Source: Microbacterium sp. MAH-37
GTDB taxonomy: Bacteria > Actinomycetota > Actinomycetes > Actinomycetales > Microbacteriaceae
Assembly (NCBI RefSeq): GCF_009758255.1
Contig: NZ_WSEN01000010.1
Coordinates: 310,001-374,000, forward strand
DNA length: 64,000 nucleotides
Direction of reading: 5' to 3'
Part shown: piece by piece, positions 25,008 through 33,859 of the stretch
How the letters are laid out: each line of letters starts with the position of its first letter
Position numbering within the stretch: position 1 is the stretch's first letter
Position numbers and translations under genes: made by a program
Notes under the pieces: generated by a model
Told to the model about the DNA's origin: nothing
Database searches by the model: none
The model's input: only the letters and a program-made list of their open reading frames with translations

Positions 25008-26060
25008 ATGAGCGAATGGGTCAGTTCCGCCATCCGCGTGCTCGAAGCCGACGGCAACCGCTCGGCCGACACGCATCTGCATCTCTTCCCCCTCCCGTCC
25101 GAGTGGGGCATCGATCTGTACCTGAAGGACGAGTCGGTGCATCCGACCGGTTCGCTCAAGCACCGGCTCGCCCGTTCGCTGATCCTGTACGGCCTGGTCA
25201 ACGGTCTCATCGACGAGAACACCACGCTGGTCGAGTCGTCCAGCGGATCGACGGCGGTCTCAGAGGCCTACTTCGCTCGGATGCTGGGACTCGAGTTCGT
25301 CACGGTCGTGCCGCGCTCCACCAGCCAGGAGAAGATCGACCTCATCGAGTTCTACGGCGGCCGCTGCCACCTCGTCGACCGTGCCGAGGACATCTCGCCC
25401 GAGGCGCGCCGCCTGGCCGCCGGATGCCGCGGCCACTACCTCGACCAGTTCACGTACGCGGAGCGGGCGACGGACTGGCGGGGCAACAACAACATCGCCG
25501 AGAGCGTGTTCAGCCAGCTGTCGCAGGAGCGGCATCCCATCCCGTCGTGGATCGTCGTCGGCGCCGGCACCGGCGGCACCAGCGCGACCTTCGGCCGGTA
25601 CGTGCGCTACCGGCGGCACGAGACGAAGGTGGCAGTGGTCGACCCCGAGGGCTCGGCGTTCTACGCCGGGTGGAAGGGCGATGCGGATGCCACGGGCAAG
25701 CCCTCGAGGATCGAGGGCATCGGCCGGCCACGCGTGGAGGCGTCGTTCGTGCCGAGCGTGATCGACGAGATGATCCAGGTTCCGGATGCCGCATCCGTCG
25801 CCGCCATCCGGCTGCTGCGCGAGCGCACCCTGCACTGGGCCGGCGGGTCGACCGGCACGAACCTCATCGGCGCCTTCCAGCTGATCTCGCGGATGCGGGA
25901 CGCCGGTGAGACGGGCAGCGTCGTCACCCTGATCTGCGACAGCGGGGTGCGCTACGCGCAGACCTACTACAACGACGAGTGGGTGGCCGCGCAGGGCTGG
26001 GACCTCGCACCCCACCGCGCGCAGCTGGAGCGGTTCCTGGAGTCCGGGGCCTGGTCCTGA
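25008..26060 (+). CDS. cds1: L-cysteine desulfhydrase Cds1
   Basis: PLP enzyme of 350 residues of the cysteine-synthase fold that releases sulfide, ammonia and pyruvate from L-cysteine. It is strikingly close to mycobacterial Cds1 (Rv3684): [30 protein letters not shown] with the PLP lysine near residue 51, [39 protein letters not shown] and [14 protein letters not shown] as the phosphate loop. There is no ribosome site; TAGCCT lies 6 nt before the ATG, so the mRNA may be leaderless. It fits a sulfur-metabolism block with the importer and monooxygenase. Confidence 0.9.
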   Translation: MSEWVSSAIRVLEADGNRSADTHLHLFPLPSEWGIDLYLKDESVHPTGSLKHRLARSLILYGLVNGLIDENTTLVESSSGSTAVSEAYFARMLGLEFVTVVPRSTSQEKIDLIEFYGGRCHLVDRAEDISPEARRLAAGCRGHYLDQFTYAERATDWRGNNNIAESVFSQLSQERHPIPSWIVVGAGTGGTSATFGRYVRYRRHETKVAVVDPEGSAFYAGWKGDADATGKPSRIEGIGRPRVEASFVPSVIDEMIQVPDAASVAAIRLLRERTLHWAGGSTGTNLIGAFQLISRMRDAGETGSVVTLICDSGVRYAQTYYNDEWVAAQGWDLAPHRAQLERFLESGAWS

Positions 26061-26076
26061 GGGCTACGCTTCAGGC

Positions 26077-26586
26077 ATGACTACGCTCATCCTCACCGTC
26101 GCGGGAGCGGATCGCCCCGGACTCGTCTCAGCTGTGGCCGATGCCGTCGACGGGCACGGCGGCAACTGGGAGAACAGCCGTCTCGCCGAGCTCGCCGGCA
26201 CGTTCGCCGGCGTGATCGAGGTGTCGGTCGCGCCGGAGCGCGTCGCCGACCTGCAGTCCGCGCTGCAGGCGCTCGAGGGACTGCTCGCGGTCACCGTGCA
26301 CACCGGGACGGATGCCGCGGCATCCGCCGACGCGCAGCGCATCAGCCTCACCGTGCTCGGCAACGACCGCCCCGGGATCGTCCGCGAGGTCTCGCGCGTG
26401 CTCGCCGAGCACGCTCTCAGCATCGAGGACATGACGACGGTCACGAAGGATGCCGCCATGGCCGGCGGCCGGCTGTTCGAGTCGACGGTCACGGCGACCG
26501 TTCCGGCGACGGCCGACATCGATGCGCTGCGCGCCGACCTCGAACAGCTCGCCACCGAGATCCAGGTCGACATCTCGCTGGGCTGA
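26077..26586 (+). CDS. Tandem ACT-domain protein (GcvR-like)
   Basis: Small cytosolic protein of 169 residues with two ACT domains: LTVAGADRPGLVSAVADAV at residues 5-23 and LTVLGNDRPGIVREVSRVL near 91. Paired ACT domains of this kind, as in GcvR, bind amino acids and act as regulators without a DNA-binding domain. No enzyme domain is present. TACGCT ends 6 nt before the ATG, suggesting a leaderless transcript separate from cds1. The ligand is unknown. Confidence 0.78.
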   Translation: MTTLILTVAGADRPGLVSAVADAVDGHGGNWENSRLAELAGTFAGVIEVSVAPERVADLQSALQALEGLLAVTVHTGTDAAASADAQRISLTVLGNDRPGIVREVSRVLAEHALSIEDMTTVTKDAAMAGGRLFESTVTATVPATADIDALRADLEQLATEIQVDISLG

Positions 26587-26733
26587 TCCCGGCAGGCATC
26601 CGGCCGATCGGCTCCCGACCGGCATGCCCAGTTGCGGATGCCGCACCGCAGCGCGCCGGCGAACCGCGGGCCGTCTGGACCATCCGAAGTCGGACGCCGA
26701 CGTGCACGCGTCGAGCACGGCGAGCCGGCGCTG

Positions 26734-27435
26734 TCAGTGGCCGGCGGCAACCTCTTCGGCTCCGTCGGAGTACTTCCGCACCCAGTAGGCCGTGTCGGCG
26801 ACGTGCGCCGATGCGGCGGCGGATGCCGCGACGGGGTCGCCGTCGGCCAGGCCCCGCAGGATCGCCCGGTGCCCCACGTCCGAGTTCCGCTTCAGCTCGG
26901 CCGCATCCGAGGCGTCGGAGAGGCGGTAGGCGCGGGATCGCGAGCGCAGCACGTCGAGCAGACTCGTCAGCGCGTCCTGCCCGGCGACGGCCGCGATCGA
27001 CATGTGGAACTCGTGGTCGAGGCGGGAATGCTGCTCGAAGTCGTCACTGGCCTCGAGCTCGCGCAGCAGCACGTCCAGTCGCTCGACGGTCGCCTGATCG
27101 ATGCGCGCCGCGGCGAGCGCGGCGACGTGGGGCTCGAGTGCCCGGCGCAGCTCGGTGAGCTCGAGCACTCCGGCCATCGGCAGCAGACCGACGGTGAGCG
27201 AGAGGCTGCTGATCAGGTCCGCCGCCCGGAGCTCGCCGACATAACTGCCCGACCCGTGCCGCGTCTCGAGCACGCCGAGGGCGGCGAGCATCCTGATCGC
27301 CTCGCGCAGCGAGCCGCGCGACACTCCGAGCTGCTCGCACAGCTCGCCCTCACTGGGCAGGCGGTCGCCGGGGCGCAGCGCGCCGTCCGCGATCAGCGAT
27401 CGCAGCCCGTGCAGGGCGGTGTCCAGTGCGCTCAT
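26734..27435 (-). CDS. GntR-family (FadR/FCD) regulator
   Basis: Transcription factor of 233 residues. The winged HTH is complete (LPSEGELCEQLGVSRGSLRE, about residues 26-45, then RHGSGSYVGE), followed by the FCD helical sensor with RLDHEFHMSIAA and VGHRAILRGL. It is divergent from the aminotransferase and importer operon, and two copies of the FadR-type site TnGTnnnACnA lie in the gap. It most likely controls that operon and itself. The ligand is unknown. Confidence 0.87.
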   Translation of the reverse strand: MSALDTALHGLRSLIADGALRPGDRLPSEGELCEQLGVSRGSLREAIRMLAALGVLETRHGSGSYVGELRAADLISSLSLTVGLLPMAGVLELTELRRALEPHVAALAAARIDQATVERLDVLLRELEASDDFEQHSRLDHEFHMSIAAVAGQDALTSLLDVLRSRSRAYRLSDASDAAELKRNSDVGHRAILRGLADGDPVAASAAASAHVADTAYWVRKYSDGAEEVAAGH

Positions 27436-27495
27436 CGGTTCCTCCGCGGTCCGTGTCTCCGAGTGAGTCTGTCGGATGCTCCACTCGAGACGTAT

Positions 27496-27570
27496 TTGTA
27501 GGACAACTTAGTTCCGATTCCCGTCATTGTCTCGACATACGAGGTCTCACATGGCAAAGTTGTGCAACAA
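27496..27570. promoter_or_regulatory. Two FadR-type GntR operators
   Basis: TTGTAGGACAA (27496-27506) and TTGTGCAACAA (27560-27570) both fit the FadR-subfamily consensus TnGTnnnACnA exactly and are 64 nt apart centre to centre. They lie between the divergent GntR gene and the aminotransferase/importer operon in a locally A/T-richer stretch. Confidence 0.65.
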
Positions 27571-27596
27571 GTTTCCCCCCACCCTTGCGAGGACGC

Positions 27597-28832
27597 ATGA
27601 CCACGGCCACGACGCCATCGCCGATCCGGCTGAAGTCCTTCGAGCGCGCACGCGATGCCTGGCCGCTCGATCCGGAGGTCATCCACCTCAACCACGGCTC
27701 CTTCGGCGCGGTCCCCACTGCCGTCGTCGCCCACCAGGACGCGCTGCGTCGTCGCGCCGACCTCAGCCCGGTGGAGTGGTTCCCCCGTATCGCCGAGCGC
27801 GTCCACGAGGCGCGCGAGCGCACCGCGCCGTTCGTCGGCGCCGGCCCGGAGGACGCCGTCTTCGTGCCGAACGCCTCGGCCGCGGCGACCGTGGTCTACA
27901 ACTCGCTCGCCCTCTCGCCCGGTGATGAGATCCTCGTCACCGACCACGGCTACGGCGCCGTGACCATGGGCGCCGAGCGCCTCGCCCGACGTTTCGGGGC
28001 GACGGTGAAGGTCGTGCGCCTCCCTCTGCTCGCCGACGACGACGAGGTCGTGCAGCGCTTCGCGGACGCGCTGACCCCGAGCACCCGTCTGATCGTCGTC
28101 GACCAGATCACCTCCGCGACGGCGCGCCGGTTCCCGACCCGGCGCATCGCCGAGCTCGCCGCCGGGCAGGGCGTGCGCACCCTGGTGGACGGCGCTCACG
28201 CACCGGGCCTCATCCCCGACGCGGCTGCAGCGGGCGGCGGCGACTGGTGGTTCGGCAACATGCACAAGTGGCCGTGCGCACCGCGCGGATCCGCGCTGCT
28301 CGTGACCACGGCATCCGATCGTCAGGACCTCTGGCCGCTGATCGACTCGTGGGGAGCACCCGAGCCCTACCCCGCCCGCTTCGACACGCAGGGCACGATC
28401 GACGCCACCACGTACCTCAGCACCCCGGCATCCATCGACTTCATCGAGGACCAGATCGGCTGGGACGCTGCGAGGGACGCGATCTCGAAGATGGCCGACC
28501 ACGGCGCCCGTCTCATCGCCGACGCGTTGCAGCCGTACACCGACGCCGAGGCGCTCGCCCCGCTGCCGACGCCGGTCGCCTCGATGCGCCTCATCCGCCT
28601 GCCGGACGCCCTCGGCCGCAGCCGCGAGCAGGCCGACGACCTGCGGATGCAACTGATCGACGCCGTCGGCGTCGAGACGGCGTTCACCAGCTTCGAGGGC
28701 GTCGGCTACTTCCGCCTCTCCGCGCACCTGTACACCGAGGCGTCCGACTTCGAGGCCTTCGTGGAGCGCTGCGTGCCGGAGATCCTGCAGCGGGCCGGCA
28801 TCCGCTCCGCAGCCCCCGTGCACCTGCCCTGA
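27597..28832 (+). CDS. PLP aminotransferase class V (isopenicillin-N-epimerase-like)
   Basis: Fold-type I PLP enzyme of 411 residues. The family motif HLNHGSFGAVP is near residue 30, the cofactor-binding stretch FVPNASAAATVVYN near 86, TLVDGAHAPGLIP near 195, and the PLP lysine in FGNMHKWPCAPRG near 222. This branch includes isopenicillin-N epimerase and several C-S lyases and epimerases, so the reaction is open. A weak GAGG precedes ATG 27597. It is followed after 42 nt by an ABC importer, so it may act on the imported compound. Confidence 0.82.
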   Translation: MTTATTPSPIRLKSFERARDAWPLDPEVIHLNHGSFGAVPTAVVAHQDALRRRADLSPVEWFPRIAERVHEARERTAPFVGAGPEDAVFVPNASAAATVVYNSLALSPGDEILVTDHGYGAVTMGAERLARRFGATVKVVRLPLLADDDEVVQRFADALTPSTRLIVVDQITSATARRFPTRRIAELAAGQGVRTLVDGAHAPGLIPDAAAAGGGDWWFGNMHKWPCAPRGSALLVTTASDRQDLWPLIDSWGAPEPYPARFDTQGTIDATTYLSTPASIDFIEDQIGWDAARDAISKMADHGARLIADALQPYTDAEALAPLPTPVASMRLIRLPDALGRSREQADDLRMQLIDAVGVETAFTSFEGVGYFRLSAHLYTEASDFEAFVERCVPEILQRAGIRSAAPVHLP

Positions 28833-28874
28833 ACCGCACCCTGAAACACCACCCTGAGAGAGAAGAGGCACATC

Positions 28875-30182
28875 ATGAAGCACCGGCTTCTGACGACGGC
28901 CGCGGGGATCGGCACCGTCGCCGTCCTCGCCCTGACCGGCTGCTCGGCCGGCGGCGGCGAGTCCGCCGACGGCAAGGTCACCCTGCAGATGGTCGAGAGT
29001 CTGACCAACCCCGCGCGCACCGAGCTGATCCGCGGTCTTCTCGACGACTTCGAGAAGGAGAACCCCGACATCACGGTCAAGCTGGTCTCGCCGCCCACCG
29101 AGCAGGCCGACCAGAAGATCCAGCAGATGCTGCAGTCCGGCAAGGGCGTCGACGTGCTCGAGGTCCGCGACCTCACCGTCGGGCCGTTCTCGAACAACAA
29201 GTGGCTCTACGACATGAAGAAGGATCTGTCGAGCTGGGACGGCTGGGACGCCCTCACCGACAACGCGAAGTCCGCCGCCGACACCGACGGCAAGAACTAC
29301 TTCGTGCCGTACGGCTTCTACGGGCTGTCGCTGTTCTACCGCACCGACCTGGTGAAGGATGCCGGATTCGACGGTCCTCCGAAGAGCTGGGACGACCTGC
29401 TCGAGCAGGCCTCCGCCATCCAGGATCCGTCGAAGAACGTCTACGGGTACGCCTTCCGCGGCGGCCAGAACGCGAACAGCAACGTCGTCGCGGCGATCGA
29501 GGCGTACGTCATCGACGACCTGAACACCGACGACGCATTCCTCATGAAGGACGGCTCCACGATCTTCGCCGCCCCGGAGGCGCAGGACGCCGTCGACACC
29601 TACTTCGACCTGTTCAAGGAGGCCTCGCCGCCGTCCGCCGTCTCGTGGGGCTACCCCGAGATGGTCGCCGGCTTCACCAACGGCTCCACCGCCTTCCTGC
29701 TGCAGGACCCCGAGGTCATCGCGACCGTGCAGGAGTCCTCGCTGAAGGAGGACCAGTGGGACACCGCGCCGCTGCTGACCGGCCCGACGGGCAAGGCCGC
29801 GCAGCCGCTCGCCACCGCGGGCTGGGGAGTGGCGCAGGCCAGCGACCACAAGGACGCGGCGGTCAAGCTCGTCGAGTACCTGTCCTCCGCGGAGCCGGCG
29901 ACGACCTTCGCGCAGAAGAACAGCCTGGTGCCCATCATCGCCGCTGCGGCCGATGACGAGTTCTACAAGACCGGCCCGTGGACCAGCTACGTCACGATGA
30001 CCGAGAACCCCGACACCTACGTCAACGTCATCCAGCCGCGCGGCGTGAGCTGGTGGACCGAGTGGATCCAGAAGTCCGACCAGGACGTGCAGAAGGTCCT
30101 GCTGGGCGACATGTCCACCGAGGAGCTGCTGAAGTCCTGGGACGAGTACTGGACGGAGAAGTACGCCGCGGAGAAGGGCTGA
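28875..30182 (+). CDS. CUT1-type ABC substrate-binding lipoprotein
   Basis: Extracellular binding lipoprotein of 435 residues. The signal peptide ends in lipobox LALTGC (Cys near residue 23), followed by a Gly/Ser linker and a family 1 solute-binding fold (LLDDFEKENPDITVKLV, TFGQK-like C-terminal part and WDEYWTEKYA at the end). GAGAGAAGAGG lies before the ATG. Two permeases follow with a 3-nt gap and an overlap. No ATPase is present. The cargo is unknown; the upstream aminotransferase and the GntR/FCD regulator hint at an amino- or acid-bearing sugar. Confidence 0.88.
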   Translation: MKHRLLTTAAGIGTVAVLALTGCSAGGGESADGKVTLQMVESLTNPARTELIRGLLDDFEKENPDITVKLVSPPTEQADQKIQQMLQSGKGVDVLEVRDLTVGPFSNNKWLYDMKKDLSSWDGWDALTDNAKSAADTDGKNYFVPYGFYGLSLFYRTDLVKDAGFDGPPKSWDDLLEQASAIQDPSKNVYGYAFRGGQNANSNVVAAIEAYVIDDLNTDDAFLMKDGSTIFAAPEAQDAVDTYFDLFKEASPPSAVSWGYPEMVAGFTNGSTAFLLQDPEVIATVQESSLKEDQWDTAPLLTGPTGKAAQPLATAGWGVAQASDHKDAAVKLVEYLSSAEPATTFAQKNSLVPIIAAAADDEFYKTGPWTSYVTMTENPDTYVNVIQPRGVSWWTEWIQKSDQDVQKVLLGDMSTEELLKSWDEYWTEKYAAEKG

Positions 30183-30185
30183 CCG

Positions 30186-31145
30186 TTGTCCGCTCAGACC
30201 ATCGAGAGGGGCTCCGTCGGCACTGCCGGCGGGGCCTCCCGTCCCCGGCGTCCCGCGCCCGGCCACCGCACCTTCCGCGCCAAGCACGCCCTGACGCTGC
30301 TGGCGTTCCTCGCCCCCGCCATCGTGTTCGTGTGCTGGTTCACCTACGTGCCGATGCTGCAGGGCGCGAGGATGGCGTTCCACGACTGGAACCTGTGGGA
30401 CCTCACCTCGACGCCGTTCGTCGGGTTCGACAACTTCGTCACCGTGTTCACCGACCCGGTGTTCCCGAAGGTCGCGTGGAACTCGGTGCTCTGGGTGGTC
30501 GGCTCGCTCGTGCCGCAGCTCGTGATCGGCTTCCTGATCGCCCTGGCGCTGCGCAAGAGGTTCCGGTTCCGCGGCGTCTATCAGGCGCTGGTGTTCTTCC
30601 CGTGGGCGGTCTCGGGCTTCCTGATCGGGATGCTCTTCCGCTGGATGTTCAACGCGGAGTTCGGTGTGATCAACGACCTGCTGATGAAGGCGGGGATCAT
30701 CTCGCAGCCGCTGCCCTGGCTCGCGGACCCGAAGCTGGCGATGACCGCCGTGATCGTCGCGAACATCTGGTACGGGGTCACCTTCTTCGCGATCATGATC
30801 CTCGCCGCGCTGCAGTCGGTGCCAGACGAGGTGCTGGAGGCCGCGAGCATCGACGGCGCCGGCAAGGTGCGTCAGCTGTTCTCGATCGTCATCCCGTACA
30901 TCTCGATGACGCTGCTGCTGACGGTGCTGCTGCGCGTGATCTGGATCTTCAACTTCCCCGACATCATCTGGGCGATGACCGGCGGCGGACCCGCCAACCA
31001 GACCGACATCGTCACGACCTGGATGATCGACTTCACCCAGCAGGGCAACTACGGCATCGCGAGCGCCATCGGCCTGATCGTCGTCGCGTTCCTGCTCGTG
31101 TTCTGCGGGTTCTACCTGATGGCGATGCGGAGGATGCAGCGATGA
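30186..31145 (+). CDS. CUT1 sugar ABC transporter permease (MalF-like)
   Basis: Membrane subunit of 319 residues. The only plausible start is TTG 30186, 3 nt after the binding-protein stop and preceded by GGAGAAGGG. A later start would remove the cytosolic tail and reach the first span (LTLLAFLAPAIVFVCWF). The EAA loop VLEAASIDGAGKV is near residue 220 and MTGGGPANQTD near 265. It is co-translated with the next permease (ATGA overlap). Confidence 0.88.
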   Translation: MSAQTIERGSVGTAGGASRPRRPAPGHRTFRAKHALTLLAFLAPAIVFVCWFTYVPMLQGARMAFHDWNLWDLTSTPFVGFDNFVTVFTDPVFPKVAWNSVLWVVGSLVPQLVIGFLIALALRKRFRFRGVYQALVFFPWAVSGFLIGMLFRWMFNAEFGVINDLLMKAGIISQPLPWLADPKLAMTAVIVANIWYGVTFFAIMILAALQSVPDEVLEAASIDGAGKVRQLFSIVIPYISMTLLLTVLLRVIWIFNFPDIIWAMTGGGPANQTDIVTTWMIDFTQQGNYGIASAIGLIVVAFLLVFCGFYLMAMRRMQR

Positions 31146-32029
31146 GCGCGACCATGGCCCTCACGACGGCCGGAGTGAAGAAGCGCGAGACCCGCGGCCC
31201 GCGGAAGGTCACCGTCGGCGGTGTGGTGCGGTTCACCGGGCTGGGTCTCTGGCTGATCATCACCCTGTTCCCGCTGTACTGGATCGCGCTGACCTCGTTC
31301 AAGTCGCCGTCCACGATCAACCGGTTCCCGATCGAGTACTGGCCGAGCGAGCCGTCGCTGCAGAACTACGCGAGCCTGTTCGAGAAGAGCACCTTCGGTG
31401 TCTTCCTGATGAACTCGGCGATCGTCGCGCTGACGGCGGGCGCCGTCGCGACGCTGATCGCGCTGCTCAGCGCCTATGTGCTGGCACGGTTCGAGTTCCG
31501 CGGCAAGGGTGCGGTGCTCGTGGCGTTCCTGCTCACGCAGATGATCCCGGCCTTCATCGCCCTGGGGCCGCTGTACTCGATGATGACCGACCTGGGGCTG
31601 GTCGACACCCGCCCCGGGCTCGTGCTGGTGTACATCGCGGTGTGCATCCCGTTCTCGACGGTCATGCTGCGCGGGTTCTTCGAGAACGTGCCGAACGCGC
31701 TCGAAGAGGCGGCGATGATCGACGGATGCTCTCGGCTGGGCGCGCTGTTCCGCGTGCTCGTCCCGGTGATGACGCCTGGCATCATCGCGGCGTTCATCTT
31801 CAACTTCGTGAACTGCTGGAACGAGCTGTTCCTGTCCGTGGTCCTGATCAACTCCGATGAGAAGCGCACGGTGCCGTCGGCGCTGAACGGCTTCATCTCC
31901 ACGTTCAACATCGACTGGGGATCGATGTCCGCCGCGGCTGTGCTGACGATCCTCCCGACGATGGTGCTGTTCGCCCTGGCCAGCCGCTGGATCGTCGCCG
32001 GGCTGACCTCCGGCGCCGTGAAGGAATAG
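31142..32029 (+). CDS. CUT1 sugar ABC transporter permease (MalG-like)
   Basis: Membrane subunit of 295 residues whose ATG overlaps the preceding stop. The first span is GLGLWLIITLFPLYWIALTS, the EAA loop ALEEAAMIDGCSRLG lies near residue 185, and the C-terminus GLTSGAVKE is typical of MalG. It completes the importer opened by the lipoprotein at 28875. The next gene starts 22 nt after its stop and appears to have its own promoter. Confidence 0.9.
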   Translation: MSATMALTTAGVKKRETRGPRKVTVGGVVRFTGLGLWLIITLFPLYWIALTSFKSPSTINRFPIEYWPSEPSLQNYASLFEKSTFGVFLMNSAIVALTAGAVATLIALLSAYVLARFEFRGKGAVLVAFLLTQMIPAFIALGPLYSMMTDLGLVDTRPGLVLVYIAVCIPFSTVMLRGFFENVPNALEEAAMIDGCSRLGALFRVLVPVMTPGIIAAFIFNFVNCWNELFLSVVLINSDEKRTVPSALNGFISTFNIDWGSMSAAAVLTILPTMVLFALASRWIVAGLTSGAVKE

Positions 32030-32051
32030 TCCGCCGGACTACGCTCGAAGG

Positions 32052-33440
32052 ATGGAACCCGACCGCCGTGAGCGCGTGCTCGCCGCTCTGACCGCTGACC
32101 TTCCCGAGGGCGTGCTCGTCACCAACCGCGACTCGCTCGACGCGTACCGCTGGGACCGCGCCAACGACCCGGATGCGGGGGTGCCGCTCGCCGTCGTGCG
32201 CGCGACGTCGACGGAAGACGTTCAGGCCGCCATGAGGATCGCGGCCCGCGAGGGCGTCGCCGTGATCCCGCGCGGCGCGGGCTCCGGTCTGTCCGGCGGC
32301 AGCTCGGCGCAGGACGACGCGATCGTCATCTCGTTGGACCGGATGCGGCAGATCACGATCGATCCGCTCGTGCAGATGGCCACGGTGCAGCCGGGTGCCT
32401 TCAACGTCGAGGTCAAGGCCGCGGCATCCGAGCACGGCCTCTGGTACCCGCCGGACCCGTCCTCGCAGGAGTTCTGCTCGATCGGCGGCAACGTCGCGAC
32501 GAACGCCGGCGGCCTGTGCTGCGTGAAGTACGGCGTGACCACCGACTACGTACTCGGACTCACTGTGGTGCTCGCCGACGGCAAGGTCGTGAAGCTCGGC
32601 GGCCCGCGGCTGAAGGACGTCGCCGGCCTGTCGCTGACGAAGCTGTTCGTCGGCAGCGAGGGCACGCTCGGCATCATCACCGAGATCGTGCTGCGGCTGG
32701 TACCGGCGCAGCGCACTCCCACGACGCTGGTCGCGATGTTCCCGACGCTGTCGGGCGCCATCCAGGCCGTGCTCGACATCAAGGGCGCGATGCGCCCTTC
32801 GATGCTGGAGTTCATGGATCAGGTCGCCATCAACGCCGTCGAGGACATGACCCGGATGGAGCTCGACCGCAGCGCGGCGGCGATGCTGATCGTGCAGTCC
32901 GACGAGCCCGACGCCCTGGCTGAGGAGCAGATCGCGGCCGTCGAGGTGATCTGCGGAGCGAACGGCGCCACCGAGTGCTACGCCACCAACGACCCTGACG
33001 AGAGCGAGGCCCTCATCGAGGCCCGCCGCCAGGCGATCCCCGCTGTCGAGAAGCGCGGCGCCCTGCTGCTGGAGGACGTCGGCGTGCCGCTCCCCCGCCT
33101 CGGCGATCTGGTGCTCGGCGTCGCGGAGATCGCCGCGCGGCACCGCACCGAGATCTCGATCGTCGCGCACGCGGGCGACGGCAACACGCATCCGCTGCTC
33201 GTGCTCGACCCGTCGGATCCCGGTCAGAAGGAGCGCGCCGACGTCGCCTACGGCGAGGTCATGGACCTGGCGATCAGTCTCGGCGGCACGATCACCGGCG
33301 AGCACGGCGTCGGCCGGCTGAAGCAGCCCTGGCTCGGCGACTACCTCGGCGAGGACGTGCTCGACCTGAACCTGCGCATCAAGAAGGCACTCGATCCGCA
33401 GAACATCCTCAACCCCGGCGCGGTGTTCGGGAACCTCTGA
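32052..33440 (+). CDS. FAD-linked oxidase, GlcD/D-lactate dehydrogenase type
   Basis: Flavoprotein of 462 residues that oxidises a 2-hydroxy acid. The PCMH FAD-binding domain is clear (IPRGAGSGLSGGSS near residue 75, SIGGNVATNAGGLCCVKYG near 143). The C-terminal FAD-oxidase domain has VAHAGDGNTHPLL and the closing GEHGVGRLKQPWL, ending KKALDPQNILNPG. Glycolate and D-lactate are the usual substrates; the sequence alone does not separate them. The fucose route would yield L-lactate, so a direct link is not implied. TACGCT lies 6 nt before the ATG, consistent with a leaderless start. Confidence 0.87.
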   Translation: MEPDRRERVLAALTADLPEGVLVTNRDSLDAYRWDRANDPDAGVPLAVVRATSTEDVQAAMRIAAREGVAVIPRGAGSGLSGGSSAQDDAIVISLDRMRQITIDPLVQMATVQPGAFNVEVKAAASEHGLWYPPDPSSQEFCSIGGNVATNAGGLCCVKYGVTTDYVLGLTVVLADGKVVKLGGPRLKDVAGLSLTKLFVGSEGTLGIITEIVLRLVPAQRTPTTLVAMFPTLSGAIQAVLDIKGAMRPSMLEFMDQVAINAVEDMTRMELDRSAAAMLIVQSDEPDALAEEQIAAVEVICGANGATECYATNDPDESEALIEARRQAIPAVEKRGALLLEDVGVPLPRLGDLVLGVAEIAARHRTEISIVAHAGDGNTHPLLVLDPSDPGQKERADVAYGEVMDLAISLGGTITGEHGVGRLKQPWLGDYLGEDVLDLNLRIKKALDPQNILNPGAVFGNL

Positions 33441-33453
33441 CCGCGGCCACCGC

Positions 33454-33768
33454 CGTTCAGGTCGCGAATCGTCCCGCTTCCGGCGCATCCCGGGCATCCA
33501 CGTCGCAATTCGGCACGCTCTGACCGCCGGATACCGGGGCGAACTGCGACCTGAGTCTGGTTGGCCGCCGTGAACCGGGACGAACTGCAACCCGGACGAA
33601 TCGCCAGCCCGCAACTCTCGGGACATCGCTCGCGACGCGCGTTGTCCCGTCACGCGGCATCCAGGTCGCACTTCGTCACGCTCTGACCGCCGGACACCGG
33701 GACGAACTGCGACCTGAGTCTGGTTGGGCGCCGTGAACCGGGACGGACTGCGACCCGGACGAACCACG
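33454..33768. repeat. Palindromic intergenic repeats, cluster C, with a 105-nt direct duplication
   Basis: Two nearly identical units of about 105 nt lie at 33499-33603 and 33661-33768. Each starts with the palindrome (arms AGGTCGCACTTCGTC at 33663-33677 and GACGAACTGCGACCT at 33701-33715 in the second, one mismatch). Each continues through GAGTCTGGTTGG to a further GGGACGAACTGCAACC-like half copy. A variant half copy sits at 33454-33484. No gene is seen in 33441-33859. Confidence 0.8.
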
Positions 33769-33785
33769 CTGCCGCGACAGACGAA

Positions 33786-33839
33786 GAGGGGCCAGGGACG
33801 TCGGTCCGGATGCCCGGATGCCGCGTCCTCTGGCCCCTC
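33786..33839. terminator. Bidirectional terminator hairpin
   Basis: Arms GAGGGGCCAG (33786-33795) and CTGGCCCCTC (33830-33839) pair perfectly, and GGAC/GTCC extends the stem past a bulge. It lies between the convergent oxidase and aldo/keto reductase genes, close to the end of the latter, and follows repeat cluster C. Confidence 0.72.
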
Positions 33840-33859
33840 AAGTGCGGAGGCGGGATGTC

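Noticed and set aside
26587..26733. Possible further repeat copy between the ACT and GntR genes
   Set aside because: Only CCCAGTTGCGGATG resembles the family; neither arm can be paired convincingly.
27432..30383. Very long minus-strand open frame opposite the aminotransferase and binding-protein genes
   Set aside because: It is caused by GC-rich codon bias on the complementary strand, has Arg/His/Gly-rich composition with no domain, and crosses two clear genes on the plus strand.
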